Below, one piece after another: positions 8,787 through 17,599 of a stretch of DNA of 64,000 bases. Position 1 is the stretch's first letter; every line of letters begins with the position of its first letter. The notes under the pieces are model-generated. The model had not been told where the DNA came from and made no database searches. It was given only the letters and a program-made list of their open reading frames with translations. Where the stretch lies: assembly GCA_016787665.1 (NCBI GenBank), contig JAEUUC010000007.1, positions 370,786-434,785 on the forward strand. Reading direction: 5' to 3'. The DNA comes from Cyclobacteriaceae bacterium (GTDB taxonomy: Bacteria > Bacteroidota > Bacteroidia > Cytophagales > Cyclobacteriaceae). A program made the translations under genes and the position numbers.

Positions 8787-10481
8787 ATGAAATGGATTAG
8801 AATACTCGTATGGTTGCTCATCGCCTTATCGAGTGTCTCGGTTTATGCAGATAATGTTCAGGGCTTTATCGTTACCCTTGATGGTCAGAAAGTGGGAGGT
8901 TCTTTTTATTTACAGGCGGAGCATTTGCTCTACGAACGCGTGAATTTCAAGGCTAATCATGAAAGTGAGTTTAAAGTTTTTTTGCCTGGAGAGATTCGTG
9001 CCTTTCAGATTGGGAACGCAGAGTATTTCGAATCGTTTGATTTAAAGGGTGTGAAGGTGTTTTTGAAGTTTTTGCTTCGTGCGCGCCTTAGCTTATTGAA
9101 TAGAAAGATGCTTGGCACAACCCAACATTTTTTGTTCGAGACCTCTCAAGAGCTTACGCCACTGCCGCATTTGAAGAGGAGCTTCACCTATAACAACAAA
9201 AGGTACAATGTTGAGGACACTGCCTACAAGAGCGTTTTGCGAAGATATTCGACTGGCTGCGGGAGTATTGGCAGGTTGATATCGAGTACTAGTAAGTTCG
9301 AGGAGAATCGGATAAAAAAGATTGTGGAGGAAATAAATTATTGCCGGGGTGATTCGATATCCACCGTCTCGATTTATGCAGATAATGTTCAGGGCTTTAT
9401 TGTCACCCTTGATGGTCACAAAGTAGAAGGCTTTTTCTACTCACAGACCGAAAATGTTCTTTACGAACGCGTCAGTTTCAAGGCTAACAGTGATAATGAG
9501 TTTAAAGAATTTTTGCCTGGAGAGATTCGCGCGTTTCAGATTGGGAACGATGAGTATTTTGAGTCGTTTGATTTAGATGGCACGAAGGTGTTTTTGCGGT
9601 TTCTGCTTCGTGCACGCGTCAGCTTTTTAAATAGAAAGATGCCTGGCACAACCCAGCATTTTTTGTATGAGACTTCTCAGGAGCTTGCACCACTGCCGCA
9701 TTTGAAGAGGAGCATTACCTACAAAAACAAAAGGTACAATGTTGAGGACACCGCATACAAGACTGTTTTGAGAAGATATTCAACTGGCTGTAAGGACATT
9801 GGGAGGTTGATATCAAGGACAAATAGTTTTGATGAGAGTCGTATTAACATGATTGTGCGTGAGATAAATGCCTGCAAGGGTGATTCGATTCTTGCAAACC
9901 CAGTGATTTCTCGAGCTAGAACTGCCAGAGGTGTAACAGCGCTGAGTTTTTCATATGGAAGAGTGATAAATGATTCACCATTTGGTATTTTCGGTGTTTC
10001 GCTGGAGCGCGCACCGGCTAACCGCTTGCGCTTTTTTTCGATTTCTTTTCAGTCGGGCCGGGTTGACGGTATTGCTGAGCCATTTTCTGTGAGTAGTACT
10101 GAAAAGTTTGTAGATCTCTTTGTTCGCTATAATCAGGTGTTATTTGATTGGCGCACGTTTAAACCATATCTTGGAGCAGGGTTGGGGTATACCAGCGGTA
10201 AATACACGATTTCAGATCCGTCTATAATGCTAAATGAATCCTATGAACCGTTCACATGGTCATTTTTGCTTGCTGGTGGGGCAATGGTCAACCTCTCGGA
10301 TCAGGCTTTTTTGAGGCTTGAAGGGCAAATCCGACTTACGACTCTGAGTGAGACTAAGTTTTTGGCATCTTACTCGATTGGAGGTATTAATGACGTAGGC
10401 CTTTGGTCTGTGAATACAACCCAAAATTATTTTAGTTTAAATTTGGTCTTTGGGTTTCGTTTTATTGATCGTGTTGACTAG
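8787..10481 (+). CDS. Exported protein with tandemly duplicated N-terminal domain and C-terminal beta-barrel
   Basis: The 564-residue product begins with a signal peptide whose predicted cleavage is near VYA-DN (residue 21/22). Residues about 20-195 and 197-372 are two copies of the same domain with a spacing of exactly 177 residues; both contain GFIVTLDG, LPGEIRAFQIGN, KRYNVEDTAYK and LRRYSTGC. This domain resembles the small exported domains of Bacteroidota proteins that precede an outer-membrane barrel. Residues about 378-564 look like an 8-stranded opacity-type barrel (FKPYLGAGLGYTSGKY, YFSLNLVFGFRF). The function is unknown. It ends 11 bases before the secreted GH65 gene on the same strand, so co-transcription is possible, but nothing ties it to sugar metabolism. 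Confidence 0.8.
   Translation: MKWIRILVWLLIALSSVSVYADNVQGFIVTLDGQKVGGSFYLQAEHLLYERVNFKANHESEFKVFLPGEIRAFQIGNAEYFESFDLKGVKVFLKFLLRARLSLLNRKMLGTTQHFLFETSQELTPLPHLKRSFTYNNKRYNVEDTAYKSVLRRYSTGCGSIGRLISSTSKFEENRIKKIVEEINYCRGDSISTVSIYADNVQGFIVTLDGHKVEGFFYSQTENVLYERVSFKANSDNEFKEFLPGEIRAFQIGNDEYFESFDLDGTKVFLRFLLRARVSFLNRKMPGTTQHFLYETSQELAPLPHLKRSITYKNKRYNVEDTAYKTVLRRYSTGCKDIGRLISRTNSFDESRINMIVREINACKGDSILANPVISRARTARGVTALSFSYGRVINDSPFGIFGVSLERAPANRLRFFSISFQSGRVDGIAEPFSVSSTEKFVDLFVRYNQVLFDWRTFKPYLGAGLGYTSGKYTISDPSIMLNESYEPFTWSFLLAGGAMVNLSDQAFLRLEGQIRLTTLSETKFLASYSIGGINDVGLWSVNTTQNYFSLNLVFGFRFIDRVD
8836..9360 (+). repeat. Internal tandem duplication, copy 1 (period 531 bp)
   Basis: This segment is repeated with a fixed offset of 531 bases (177 codons) inside one reading frame. 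The similarity begins at TCTCG just before the signal-peptide cleavage region and ends in the GGTGATTCGAT motif. Long stretches are identical or differ at single bases, many of them silent. Confidence 0.9.
9367..9891 (+). repeat. Internal tandem duplication, copy 2 (period 531 bp)
   Basis: This is the second copy of the upstream segment. It starts with the same TCTCG followed by TTTATGCAGATAATG and ends with GGTGATTCGAT. It even repeats the signal-peptide cleavage motif (SIYADN against SVYADN), which has no function in the middle of a protein and marks this as a DNA-level duplication. Confidence 0.9.
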
Positions 10482-10492
10482 CGATGGAATGA

Positions 10493-12556
10493 ATGAAAAA
10501 TACAAAGTGGATTTGTTTTTTTTGCGTGATCGTTTTTGGCTATCTCCCGGGCTTTTCGCAATCGGCTGATTCTTGGCGAGTTACGGCACTTGGGACAGAC
10601 AATGCCAACTATTTTGGAGTCACCCTCGGCAATGGCATGATTGGCCTGGTATCTTCGCCCGAGCCGATGCGGGTTAAAGATGTTGTGCTCAATGGAGCCT
10701 TCGACAATTACGGCCGTGGCCGTGTCGATAACATACTCAAGGGGTTTAATTTTCTGAATTTAAACCTCGATGTGGATTTTCAGCGCATCGGGCCGGGCAA
10801 CATCAGCGGATTCAAACAGTCATTGGATATGAAGACCGCTTCGCTGGTAACGGAGTTTGATTTTGGAAACAAAGTACATGTCAAGCAGACCATGCTGGCG
10901 TTGCGTCATTTGCCCTATTCCGCCTTGTCTTTAATTGAAATCGAGGCCCGCCAGGATTGCCGAATTACGCCCGCCAGTGTGATCGAGTCGCCCGACATCC
11001 TGCGTGACGTGCGTAACCTCTACGCGGTGATTGATCGTGAGGTGGTGAATCCTTACGCCAAAAACCCACATAAGGTTCGTATCCCGCTGATGACTTCGGT
11101 TGGCAAGAGTCCCTCGGGCCGACACACCGTAGCGGCATCCACAAGTTTTATCTTTGACAAGGGAGAGGAGGTCAGCCTCATTCATGAGGATTGGGATTAT
11201 AACATGCACCTCACCAAGTTCAGTAAGGATTTAAAAGCCGGTCAAACGTTTCGTTTTTGTATCGTGGGTTCGGTGATTGCCTCGGCTCACGTAGCGGATG
11301 CGCATAATGAAGCGGAGCGATTGACGGTGTTTGCTGCACTGGAAGGATACGACCGGCTGTGGGGCCGGCATGTCAAGGAGTGGGACGAGTTGTGGAAGAG
11401 TGATATTGTGATTGACGGTGATCCTGACTTGCAACGCGATGTGCGATTCATGTTGTATCACCTGTATTCCTTTGCGCGTGAGGGAACAGCATTCAGCTTG
11501 TCGCCCATGGGACTTTCTGGGCTTGGTTATAACGGTCACGTTTTTTGGGATACTGAGCTTTGGATGTATCCGCCACTTTTAGCTTTGAAGCCTGAGTTGG
11601 CCCGTTCGTTGTTGGAATATCGGTTCCAGCGCCTGGAAGCCGCTCGCCAAAATGCATTTAGTCACGGTTTTAAAGGAGCCATGTTTCCCTGGGAGTCAGC
11701 CAGCGAAGGGCAGGAGGCTACACCCGTGTGGGCGCTTACGGGTCCCTTTCAGCATCACATTACGGGGTGCGTAGGGTGGGCGTTCTGGAAGTACTACCAG
11801 GTGACCAAAGACAAGCAGTGGCTCCGGGACAGGGGTTATCCTATGCTTAAGGAAGTAGCGGATTTTTGGGCTAGCCGGGTGGAACGCAACGGGCCCGGAA
11901 AGTATGACATCAAGAATGTGATTGGCGCTAATGAATGGGAGGAAAACATTGACAACAATGCCTTCACCAACGCCATGGCCATTACCGTTCTCCGTTATGC
12001 TACCCAAGCAGCTACGGAATTGGGCCTACCGGCTAACCCCGATTGGAGCCACGTGGCACAAAATATTCCAGTCCTCAAATTTCCGGATGGCGTTACACGC
12101 GAGAATGCCACCTACGATGGCATCAGAATCAAGCAAGCAGATGTAAACTTGTTGGCGTTTCCACTTGAGTTTTATACCGATCGGACCCAGATTGAGAAGG
12201 ACCTCAACTATTATGAGCCGCGCTATGCGCCAGATGGCCCGGCTATGGGTTTTTCGGTACTTGCGGCCATTGCTGCGCGACAGGGCAACATGGATCGCGC
12301 CTATGACCTGTTGATCAAAAGTTACCGCCCCAACCAGGTGCCACCATTTGGTGTTCTGGCCGAGACAGCCGGAGGCACCAACCCATACTTTGCCACTGGC
12401 GCTGGCGGTACGCTACAGGCGCTGCTCTTTGGGTTTGCCGGACTTAGAATTTCGGATGCCGGTGTCACCCAGGTGAAAGCAAAACTTCCATCCAAATGGA
12501 AGTCAATTGAGGTTCGGGGCGTGGGCGTTAACAAGTCGACCTTTGTGTTGAAATAG
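10493..12556 (+). CDS. Secreted GH65 alpha-glucosidase (kojibiose hydrolase/trehalase-like)
   Basis: The 687-residue protein has a Sec signal peptide ending near GFSQ, so it acts in the periplasm or outside. It shows the GH65 (alpha/alpha)6-barrel signature: YNGHVFWDTELWMYPPLL, then GANEWEENIDNN with the expected general acid Glu481. Unlike phosphorolytic GH65 enzymes it lacks the phosphate-binding HESSLSP-type segment and instead has FGVLAETAGGTNPYF with Glu624. A Glu at this spacing from the acid fits the general base of hydrolytic members such as the Flavobacterium alpha-1,2-glucosidase (family knowledge, from memory). Hydrolysis is therefore favoured over phosphorolysis. Kojibiose, trehalose or a glucosylated osmolyte are possible substrates. 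It begins the sugar/glycerol block that continues downstream. Confidence 0.85.
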   Translation: MKNTKWICFFCVIVFGYLPGFSQSADSWRVTALGTDNANYFGVTLGNGMIGLVSSPEPMRVKDVVLNGAFDNYGRGRVDNILKGFNFLNLNLDVDFQRIGPGNISGFKQSLDMKTASLVTEFDFGNKVHVKQTMLALRHLPYSALSLIEIEARQDCRITPASVIESPDILRDVRNLYAVIDREVVNPYAKNPHKVRIPLMTSVGKSPSGRHTVAASTSFIFDKGEEVSLIHEDWDYNMHLTKFSKDLKAGQTFRFCIVGSVIASAHVADAHNEAERLTVFAALEGYDRLWGRHVKEWDELWKSDIVIDGDPDLQRDVRFMLYHLYSFAREGTAFSLSPMGLSGLGYNGHVFWDTELWMYPPLLALKPELARSLLEYRFQRLEAARQNAFSHGFKGAMFPWESASEGQEATPVWALTGPFQHHITGCVGWAFWKYYQVTKDKQWLRDRGYPMLKEVADFWASRVERNGPGKYDIKNVIGANEWEENIDNNAFTNAMAITVLRYATQAATELGLPANPDWSHVAQNIPVLKFPDGVTRENATYDGIRIKQADVNLLAFPLEFYTDRTQIEKDLNYYEPRYAPDGPAMGFSVLAAIAARQGNMDRAYDLLIKSYRPNQVPPFGVLAETAGGTNPYFATGAGGTLQALLFGFAGLRISDAGVTQVKAKLPSKWKSIEVRGVGVNKSTFVLK

Positions 12557-12601
12557 TTTGCCGCACATTGGCTACATTTCAGGCAAAATATTCTCACTGA
12601 C

Positions 12602-13939
12602 ATGAAAGCCCTTCGGGTGGTATTATTTCTTTTTGCCATGCTCGCGGTTCATGCCTGTGGCGAACAGAACACGGAATATGTACAAAAGGCGGCCAATCCC
12701 GCTTTCCTTCACCGTTCCTTTGCTGCGGTTACAGACCGGATCGTTCACGACATATTTTCACCCCCGGTGGCAAGCCGGATTTATGCCTACAGCAGCATCG
12801 CTGCTTTTGAAGCACTGATTCCATCGGATTCTACACTGGTCTCGTTAGCAGGCCAGTTGAACGGGCTTTCTCCTGGTCCAAAGCCGGAGGTGGGTAAGAC
12901 GTATTGCTTCCCCCTGGCATCCGTTAAAGCATTGCTGAAGGTAGGGCGCGCACTGATTTTTTCTGAATCAGAATTGGATACCTACCACGATCAGATCATG
13001 ACAGAATTCAGGGCTACCGGAATTCCCGAAGATGTGTTCGACCGCTCGGTGGCGTTTGGTGAATCGGTGGCTGACCATATTCTTAAATGGGCCGATCAGG
13101 ACACCTATAAGCAAAGCCGGTCGTTTCCAAAGTACAGCATCAGCAGCGACCCTTCTACCTGGAAGCCGACTCCTCCGGCCTACATGGATGCCGTAGAGCC
13201 CCACTGGAACAAGATTCGCACCCTGGCGATTGATTCAGCGGGCCAGTTCAAGCCGGCACCGCCTCTTCCTTTTTCCACATCTCCTTCCAGTGATTTTTTT
13301 AAAGAAGCCAAGGAGGTACACGTGGTTGGGAGAGAACTCTCGGACGAGCAGAGGACGATTGCTGCGTTTTGGGATTGTAATCCCTTTGTGATGAATGTTC
13401 GGGGCCATGTGATGTTTGCTACAAAAAAGATATCACCGGGCGGCCATTGGATGAACATCACACGGGTAGCCTGTGAGCAAAGCAAAGCGGACATGGCCAC
13501 ATCGGCAGAAGCGTACGTTCGTGTTGCCATTTCACTTTTTGACGCGTTCATCAGTTGTTGGGATGAAAAGTATCGCAGCCGGTTGATTCGCCCGGAAACC
13601 TACATTAACCAATACATCGATAAGGATTGGATTCCGCTCTTGCAGACTCCGCCTTTCCCCGAATACTCCAGTGGACACAGCACCATCTCGGGGAGCGCAT
13701 CGGTGGCCCTTGCAGGCCTGTTCGGTGAAAAATTTGCTTTTACCGATTCAACGGAGGTACAATACGGCATGACCGTACGAAGCTTTTCCTCATTTGCTCA
13801 TGCGGCCGAAGAGGCATCCATCAGTCGCCTCTATGGAGGCATTCATTACCGAAGGGCAACCGAACAAGGACTTATTTCCGGCCGAACAATTGGAGAGTTC
13901 ATCCGGAACCGGGTGCAGACCCGAAAGCGACCTGCATAG
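12602..13939 (+). CDS. Vanadium-dependent haloperoxidase / PAP2-family lipoprotein
   Basis: The 445-residue protein has a lipoprotein signal peptide (lipobox LAVHAC). It carries the complete PAP2/vanadate-binding signature: K-x6-RP in KYRSRLIRP, SGHS at residues 357-360 with His359, and S-R-x5-H in SRLYGGIH ending at His415. The family includes true vanadium haloperoxidases and acid phosphatases that share the same site for vanadate or phosphate. Its position between two alpha-glucoside hydrolases suggests a periplasmic phosphatase could also fit, for example on a sugar phosphate. Sequence alone does not separate the two activities. The gene ends 5 bases before the trehalase start. Confidence 0.82.
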   Translation: MKALRVVLFLFAMLAVHACGEQNTEYVQKAANPAFLHRSFAAVTDRIVHDIFSPPVASRIYAYSSIAAFEALIPSDSTLVSLAGQLNGLSPGPKPEVGKTYCFPLASVKALLKVGRALIFSESELDTYHDQIMTEFRATGIPEDVFDRSVAFGESVADHILKWADQDTYKQSRSFPKYSISSDPSTWKPTPPAYMDAVEPHWNKIRTLAIDSAGQFKPAPPLPFSTSPSSDFFKEAKEVHVVGRELSDEQRTIAAFWDCNPFVMNVRGHVMFATKKISPGGHWMNITRVACEQSKADMATSAEAYVRVAISLFDAFISCWDEKYRSRLIRPETYINQYIDKDWIPLLQTPPFPEYSSGHSTISGSASVALAGLFGEKFAFTDSTEVQYGMTVRSFSSFAHAAEEASISRLYGGIHYRRATEQGLISGRTIGEFIRNRVQTRKRPA

Positions 13940-13944
13940 AGGCT

Positions 13945-15489
13945 ATGATGAGGAAGCTATCGATTTTGGTGGCGGTCGTTTTGGCGGGTTGCTCGCAAAG
14001 AGAAAAGCCTTCCTCTTTTTTGCAAACACCGTTGTTTGAAGCCGTTCAAGAGGCTGCCATTTTTCCCGATTCGAAAACATTCGCAGACGCGGTGCCGAAG
14101 CGACCGTTGGCAGACATCCTTGACGAATATCAAGACAACCAGGGGCAAGCCGGGTTTGACCTGCGTGCTTTTGTCATCAGCAATTTTGAGGTGCCCCAGT
14201 CGGTTAGTAAACCTGAGTTGGCGCCCGAGCAAGACCTTGAACTTCACTTGTTGCATTTGTGGGATTCTCTCACACGCCCAGCTGACCGGGCAGTGGCCGG
14301 CTCAACGTTAGTTCCACTGCCGAATGCTTACGTGGTGCCCGGTGGCCGTTTTCGGGAGATTTATTATTGGGACAGTTATTTTACGATGCTGGGTTTGCAA
14401 GCCCATGGCCGGTATGATTTGATTCGTAACATGGTGGACAATTTCGCCTTTCTCATTGATAGCGTTGGCCACATCCCGAACGGCAATCGCACGTATTACC
14501 TGAGCCGTTCGCAGCCGCCATTCTTCGCCCTGATGGTTAGCCTGCTGGCCCATCACGATTCGCTGGCTACCCAACGCTACCTGCCACAGCTTGAAAAGGA
14601 ACATGCGTTTTGGATGAAAGGCAAGGAACAGTTGACTAACCCCGGCCAGTCTATGAATCGCGTGGTGGTGATGCCAGATGGTAGCCTGCTGAACCGCTAT
14701 TGGGATGATTTGCCCGAACCCCGGCCGGAAGCATACAAAGAAGACGTGGAAATCCAACGTCAATCAGGCCGATCGGCCAGCGATGTATATCGCCATCTGA
14801 AAGCAGGAGCGGAATCGGGGTGGGATTTTTCCTCTCGTTGGTTCGATGACCGGCACTCACTGAAGACGATCCGCACGACTGATTTTGTGCCGGTGGATCT
14901 CAATTGCTTGTTGTATTACTCTGAGCGACTGATTGCCCGAACCTATAGAAAAATGGGAAAGGACTCTTTGGCTATGCATTTCAGGCGAGCGGCTTCCCAG
15001 CGGTCGAAAGCTATTCTCACCTACATGAGGGATCCTAAGGTGGGCTATTTTTTTGATTATGATTTCACGCAATCGACCCAAAGCAAACACCGGACCCTCG
15101 CGGGGGTATTCCCGATGTTTGTTGGGTTGACAGATGACGTTGAAGCATCGGCCATCGCCAAGGTGTTAGAAAGAGACTTTCTAAAGCCGGGCGGCCTTAC
15201 GACCACGCTGGTCAACTCGGGCCAGCAATGGGATGCCCCCAACGGTTGGGCACCGTTGCAATGGGTGAGTTACCAAGGGCTTATCAATTACGGGCAGACG
15301 AGCCTTGCCGAAGAAATCCGCGCCCGTTGGACACGTCAAAACGAAAGGGTGTACCGCCAAACCGGTAAGATGATGGAAAAGTACAACGTGATGGATACCA
15401 CCTTGGTAGCCGGTGGTGGCGAGTATCCGAACCAGGATGGTTTTGGCTGGACTAATGGCGTTTACCTGGCCATGAAGAAGCGCCCGTGA
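13945..15489 (+). CDS. treA: Trehalase, GH37, lipoprotein
   Basis: This enzyme hydrolyses alpha,alpha-trehalose to two glucoses. Both trehalase signatures are present: PGGRFREIYYWDSY from residue 132 and QWDAPNGWAP from residue 428. The catalytic pair corresponds to Asp294 in AESGWDFSSRW and Glu493 in GGGEYPNQDGFGWTNG, matching the E. coli periplasmic enzyme's acid and base positions (family knowledge). A lipobox VVLAGC after a short signal peptide places it in the periplasm or on the cell surface. Two ATG codons (13945 and 13948) are both possible. It is flanked by a PAP2 lipoprotein and an MFS sugar transporter. Confidence 0.93.
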   Translation: MMRKLSILVAVVLAGCSQREKPSSFLQTPLFEAVQEAAIFPDSKTFADAVPKRPLADILDEYQDNQGQAGFDLRAFVISNFEVPQSVSKPELAPEQDLELHLLHLWDSLTRPADRAVAGSTLVPLPNAYVVPGGRFREIYYWDSYFTMLGLQAHGRYDLIRNMVDNFAFLIDSVGHIPNGNRTYYLSRSQPPFFALMVSLLAHHDSLATQRYLPQLEKEHAFWMKGKEQLTNPGQSMNRVVVMPDGSLLNRYWDDLPEPRPEAYKEDVEIQRQSGRSASDVYRHLKAGAESGWDFSSRWFDDRHSLKTIRTTDFVPVDLNCLLYYSERLIARTYRKMGKDSLAMHFRRAASQRSKAILTYMRDPKVGYFFDYDFTQSTQSKHRTLAGVFPMFVGLTDDVEASAIAKVLERDFLKPGGLTTTLVNSGQQWDAPNGWAPLQWVSYQGLINYGQTSLAEEIRARWTRQNERVYRQTGKMMEKYNVMDTTLVAGGGEYPNQDGFGWTNGVYLAMKKRP

Positions 15490-15542
15490 GTTGGTTGTGG
15501 GATTGACCCGCGCTGCTTACCTTACTCCGTAAACTTACCCCT

Positions 15543-16874
15543 ATGCAGCCGTCAAAACCCCGTCTTACGTTCGCCCAGATCATCAACATGAACGTGGGGT
15601 TTTTCGGAATACAGTACAGCTTCGGCTTACAGCAAAGTGCCGTCAATCCGATTTACGATTTTCTGGGCGCCAGCCCGGATGAGATACCACTGCTAAACCT
15701 GGCCGGACCCGTTACTGGGTTAATTGTTCAACCTATTATTGGCGCGCTTAGCGACAAAACCTGGCACCCCCGCTTTGGCCGCAGAAAACCGTACTTCTTC
15801 ATTGGAGCCATGCTGTGCAGCCTCGCTCTTTTTCTTTATCCGTTTAGCAGTGCGTTATGGATGGCGGTGGGGCTATTGTGGATTTTGGATGTAGGAAACA
15901 ATACGGCCATGGAACCTTACCGGGCCTTCATTGCTGATAAATTGAATGACGACCAGCGCCCAACCGGCTTTCAAACCCAAAGTTTTTTTACCGGCCTGGG
16001 ACAGACATTGGCTAACGTATCGCTTTTTGTGTTTCCAATTTTCTTTCTGGGCAAGACAGGCGCCATTCCCAATTGGGTTTTCGCTTCCTTCTTCCTGGGG
16101 GCCATTTGCTCAGTCGGCACCATTTGGTGGAGCATGCGCACAACACCTGAAATACCGCCCACCGAAGATGAACTGCGCCACATGCGATCCTCACCTCTCA
16201 ACCTGTTCTCATCTTTTATTGAAATCGGCAGAGCCATCGGCAGTATGCCACGGGTGATGTGGCAACTGGGCCTCGTTTACCTCTTTCAATGGTATGCGTT
16301 GTTTTGTTATTGGCAGAATTCGTCCAAAAGCGTGGCGCTTTCGGTTTGGAAAACCACACCCGTGGAGAATTCAACTTTGTATGAGGAGGCGGTCGGCTGG
16401 ACCGGTCTTGTCAATGGTTGGTACAACATCGTTACGTTTCTCTCGGCATTCGCCCTCGTTTGGTTTGTGAAGAAATCATCCCCGAAAATTGTGCATTTTG
16501 TTTGTCTGGTTTTGGCCGGGATTGGGTTCATTCTGTTTGCTTTTATTGAGAATAAATACTTACTGTTCCCGGCCATCACTGGTTTTGGTATCGGGTGGGC
16601 GAGCATGATGGGCATTCCGTACCTGATGGTTGTCCCGAGCATTCCAAAAGAGCGCTATGGGGTGTACATGGGTATCATCAACATGATGATCGTAATCCCC
16701 ATGACGTTGCAAACCCTCACATTTGGTTTTGTGATGGAGCATTGGTTACAGAATGACTCGAGCTACGCGATTGTTTTTGCAGGTGTGTTGTTGCTGCTGG
16801 CCGCTGCCGCTACATTATTGATCAAATACAAACCAGCTGATGGAGAAGTTGTGCTCGCGTCTTCTGGTCATTAA
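15543..16874 (+). CDS. MFS sugar transporter (GPH/SLC45-like)
   Basis: A polytopic membrane protein of 443 residues with about 12 hydrophobic segments. The N-terminal NMNVGFFGIQYSFGLQQ, the LIVQPIIGALSDKTWHPRFGRRKPYF loop (an MFS RxGRR signature) and the overall length resemble sucrose, maltose and other glycoside transporters of the GPH/SLC45 group. It should import a mono- or disaccharide by proton or cation symport. It follows trehalase by 53 bases and precedes glpF by 17, so it probably moves trehalose-derived glucose, maltose or a related alpha-glucoside. A weak promoter-like TTGT ... TACCTTAC pair (15495-15525) lies in the gap upstream. Confidence 0.85.
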   Translation: MQPSKPRLTFAQIINMNVGFFGIQYSFGLQQSAVNPIYDFLGASPDEIPLLNLAGPVTGLIVQPIIGALSDKTWHPRFGRRKPYFFIGAMLCSLALFLYPFSSALWMAVGLLWILDVGNNTAMEPYRAFIADKLNDDQRPTGFQTQSFFTGLGQTLANVSLFVFPIFFLGKTGAIPNWVFASFFLGAICSVGTIWWSMRTTPEIPPTEDELRHMRSSPLNLFSSFIEIGRAIGSMPRVMWQLGLVYLFQWYALFCYWQNSSKSVALSVWKTTPVENSTLYEEAVGWTGLVNGWYNIVTFLSAFALVWFVKKSSPKIVHFVCLVLAGIGFILFAFIENKYLLFPAITGFGIGWASMMGIPYLMVVPSIPKERYGVYMGIINMMIVIPMTLQTLTFGFVMEHWLQNDSSYAIVFAGVLLLLAAAATLLIKYKPADGEVVLASSGH

Positions 16875-16891
16875 CATCAAAAGAGTAAAAT

Positions 16892-17599
16892 ATGAATGTT
16901 TATCTCGCTGAATTTTTTGGAACGCTGCTGCTCGTGTTCATTGGCGATGGCGTGGTGGCCGGTGCGCTGTTGAAAGGCAGCAAGTCGGAAAACTCCGGCT
17001 GGCTCACCATTTGTTTTACCTGGGGTTTGGCAGTGACACTTGCCATTTATGCGGTCGGTAATGTTAGCGGTGCACACCTCAATCCTGCCGTTACCCTGGC
17101 CTTTGTTGTCCACGGCAGTTTTGATTCCGGCCTCGCGTTGGGATACATCCTGGCCCAAACGGCAGGGGCGTTTTTAGGTGCCGTGTTGGTCTGGCTTCAC
17201 TACTTGCCGCACTGGCGGGGAACCAGCAATCCGGCTGCCAAGCTTGGTGTTTTTTGCACTGCCCCGGCCATCCGAAGCACGTGGTCAAATCTGCTAAGCG
17301 AGATTCTGGCCACAGCTGTCCTGGTGATGGGTCTTTTGTTTATCGGCACGAATGAGTTTACCCAGGGTCTGAGTCCGATCGTGGTCGGCCTGTTGATCAT
17401 GGTGATTGGTTTGGGGTTGGGCGGCACCACCGGCTTTGCGATCAACCCGGCCCGCGATTTGGGGCCACGGCTGGCACACGCGCTTCTCCCCATTCATGGG
17501 AAGGGTAGTAGCGACTGGGGTTATGCGTGGATTCCGGTACTTGGGCCGCTGGTTGGTGGTTTGGTTGGGGTAGCAGTCTTCTCTTGGCTGAACGCATGA
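16892..17599 (+). CDS. glpF: Glycerol uptake facilitator (aquaglyceroporin)
   Basis: The 235-residue product is a six-helix MIP channel. Both NPA boxes are intact, HLNPAVTL in the first half and [10 protein letters not shown] in the second. The Asp after the second NPAR is typical of aquaglyceroporins rather than strict water channels. It should allow passive entry of glycerol across the inner membrane. The stop codon overlaps the start of glpK in ATGA, so the two are translationally coupled. Confidence 0.93.
   Translation: MNVYLAEFFGTLLLVFIGDGVVAGALLKGSKSENSGWLTICFTWGLAVTLAIYAVGNVSGAHLNPAVTLAFVVHGSFDSGLALGYILAQTAGAFLGAVLVWLHYLPHWRGTSNPAAKLGVFCTAPAIRSTWSNLLSEILATAVLVMGLLFIGTNEFTQGLSPIVVGLLIMVIGLGLGGTTGFAINPARDLGPRLAHALLPIHGKGSSDWGYAWIPVLGPLVGGLVGVAVFSWLNA

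Noticed and set aside
10493..12556. Maltose or trehalose phosphorylase for the first GH65 gene
   Set aside because: It has a signal peptide, lacks the phosphate-side segment and has a second Glu in a hydrolase-type position.
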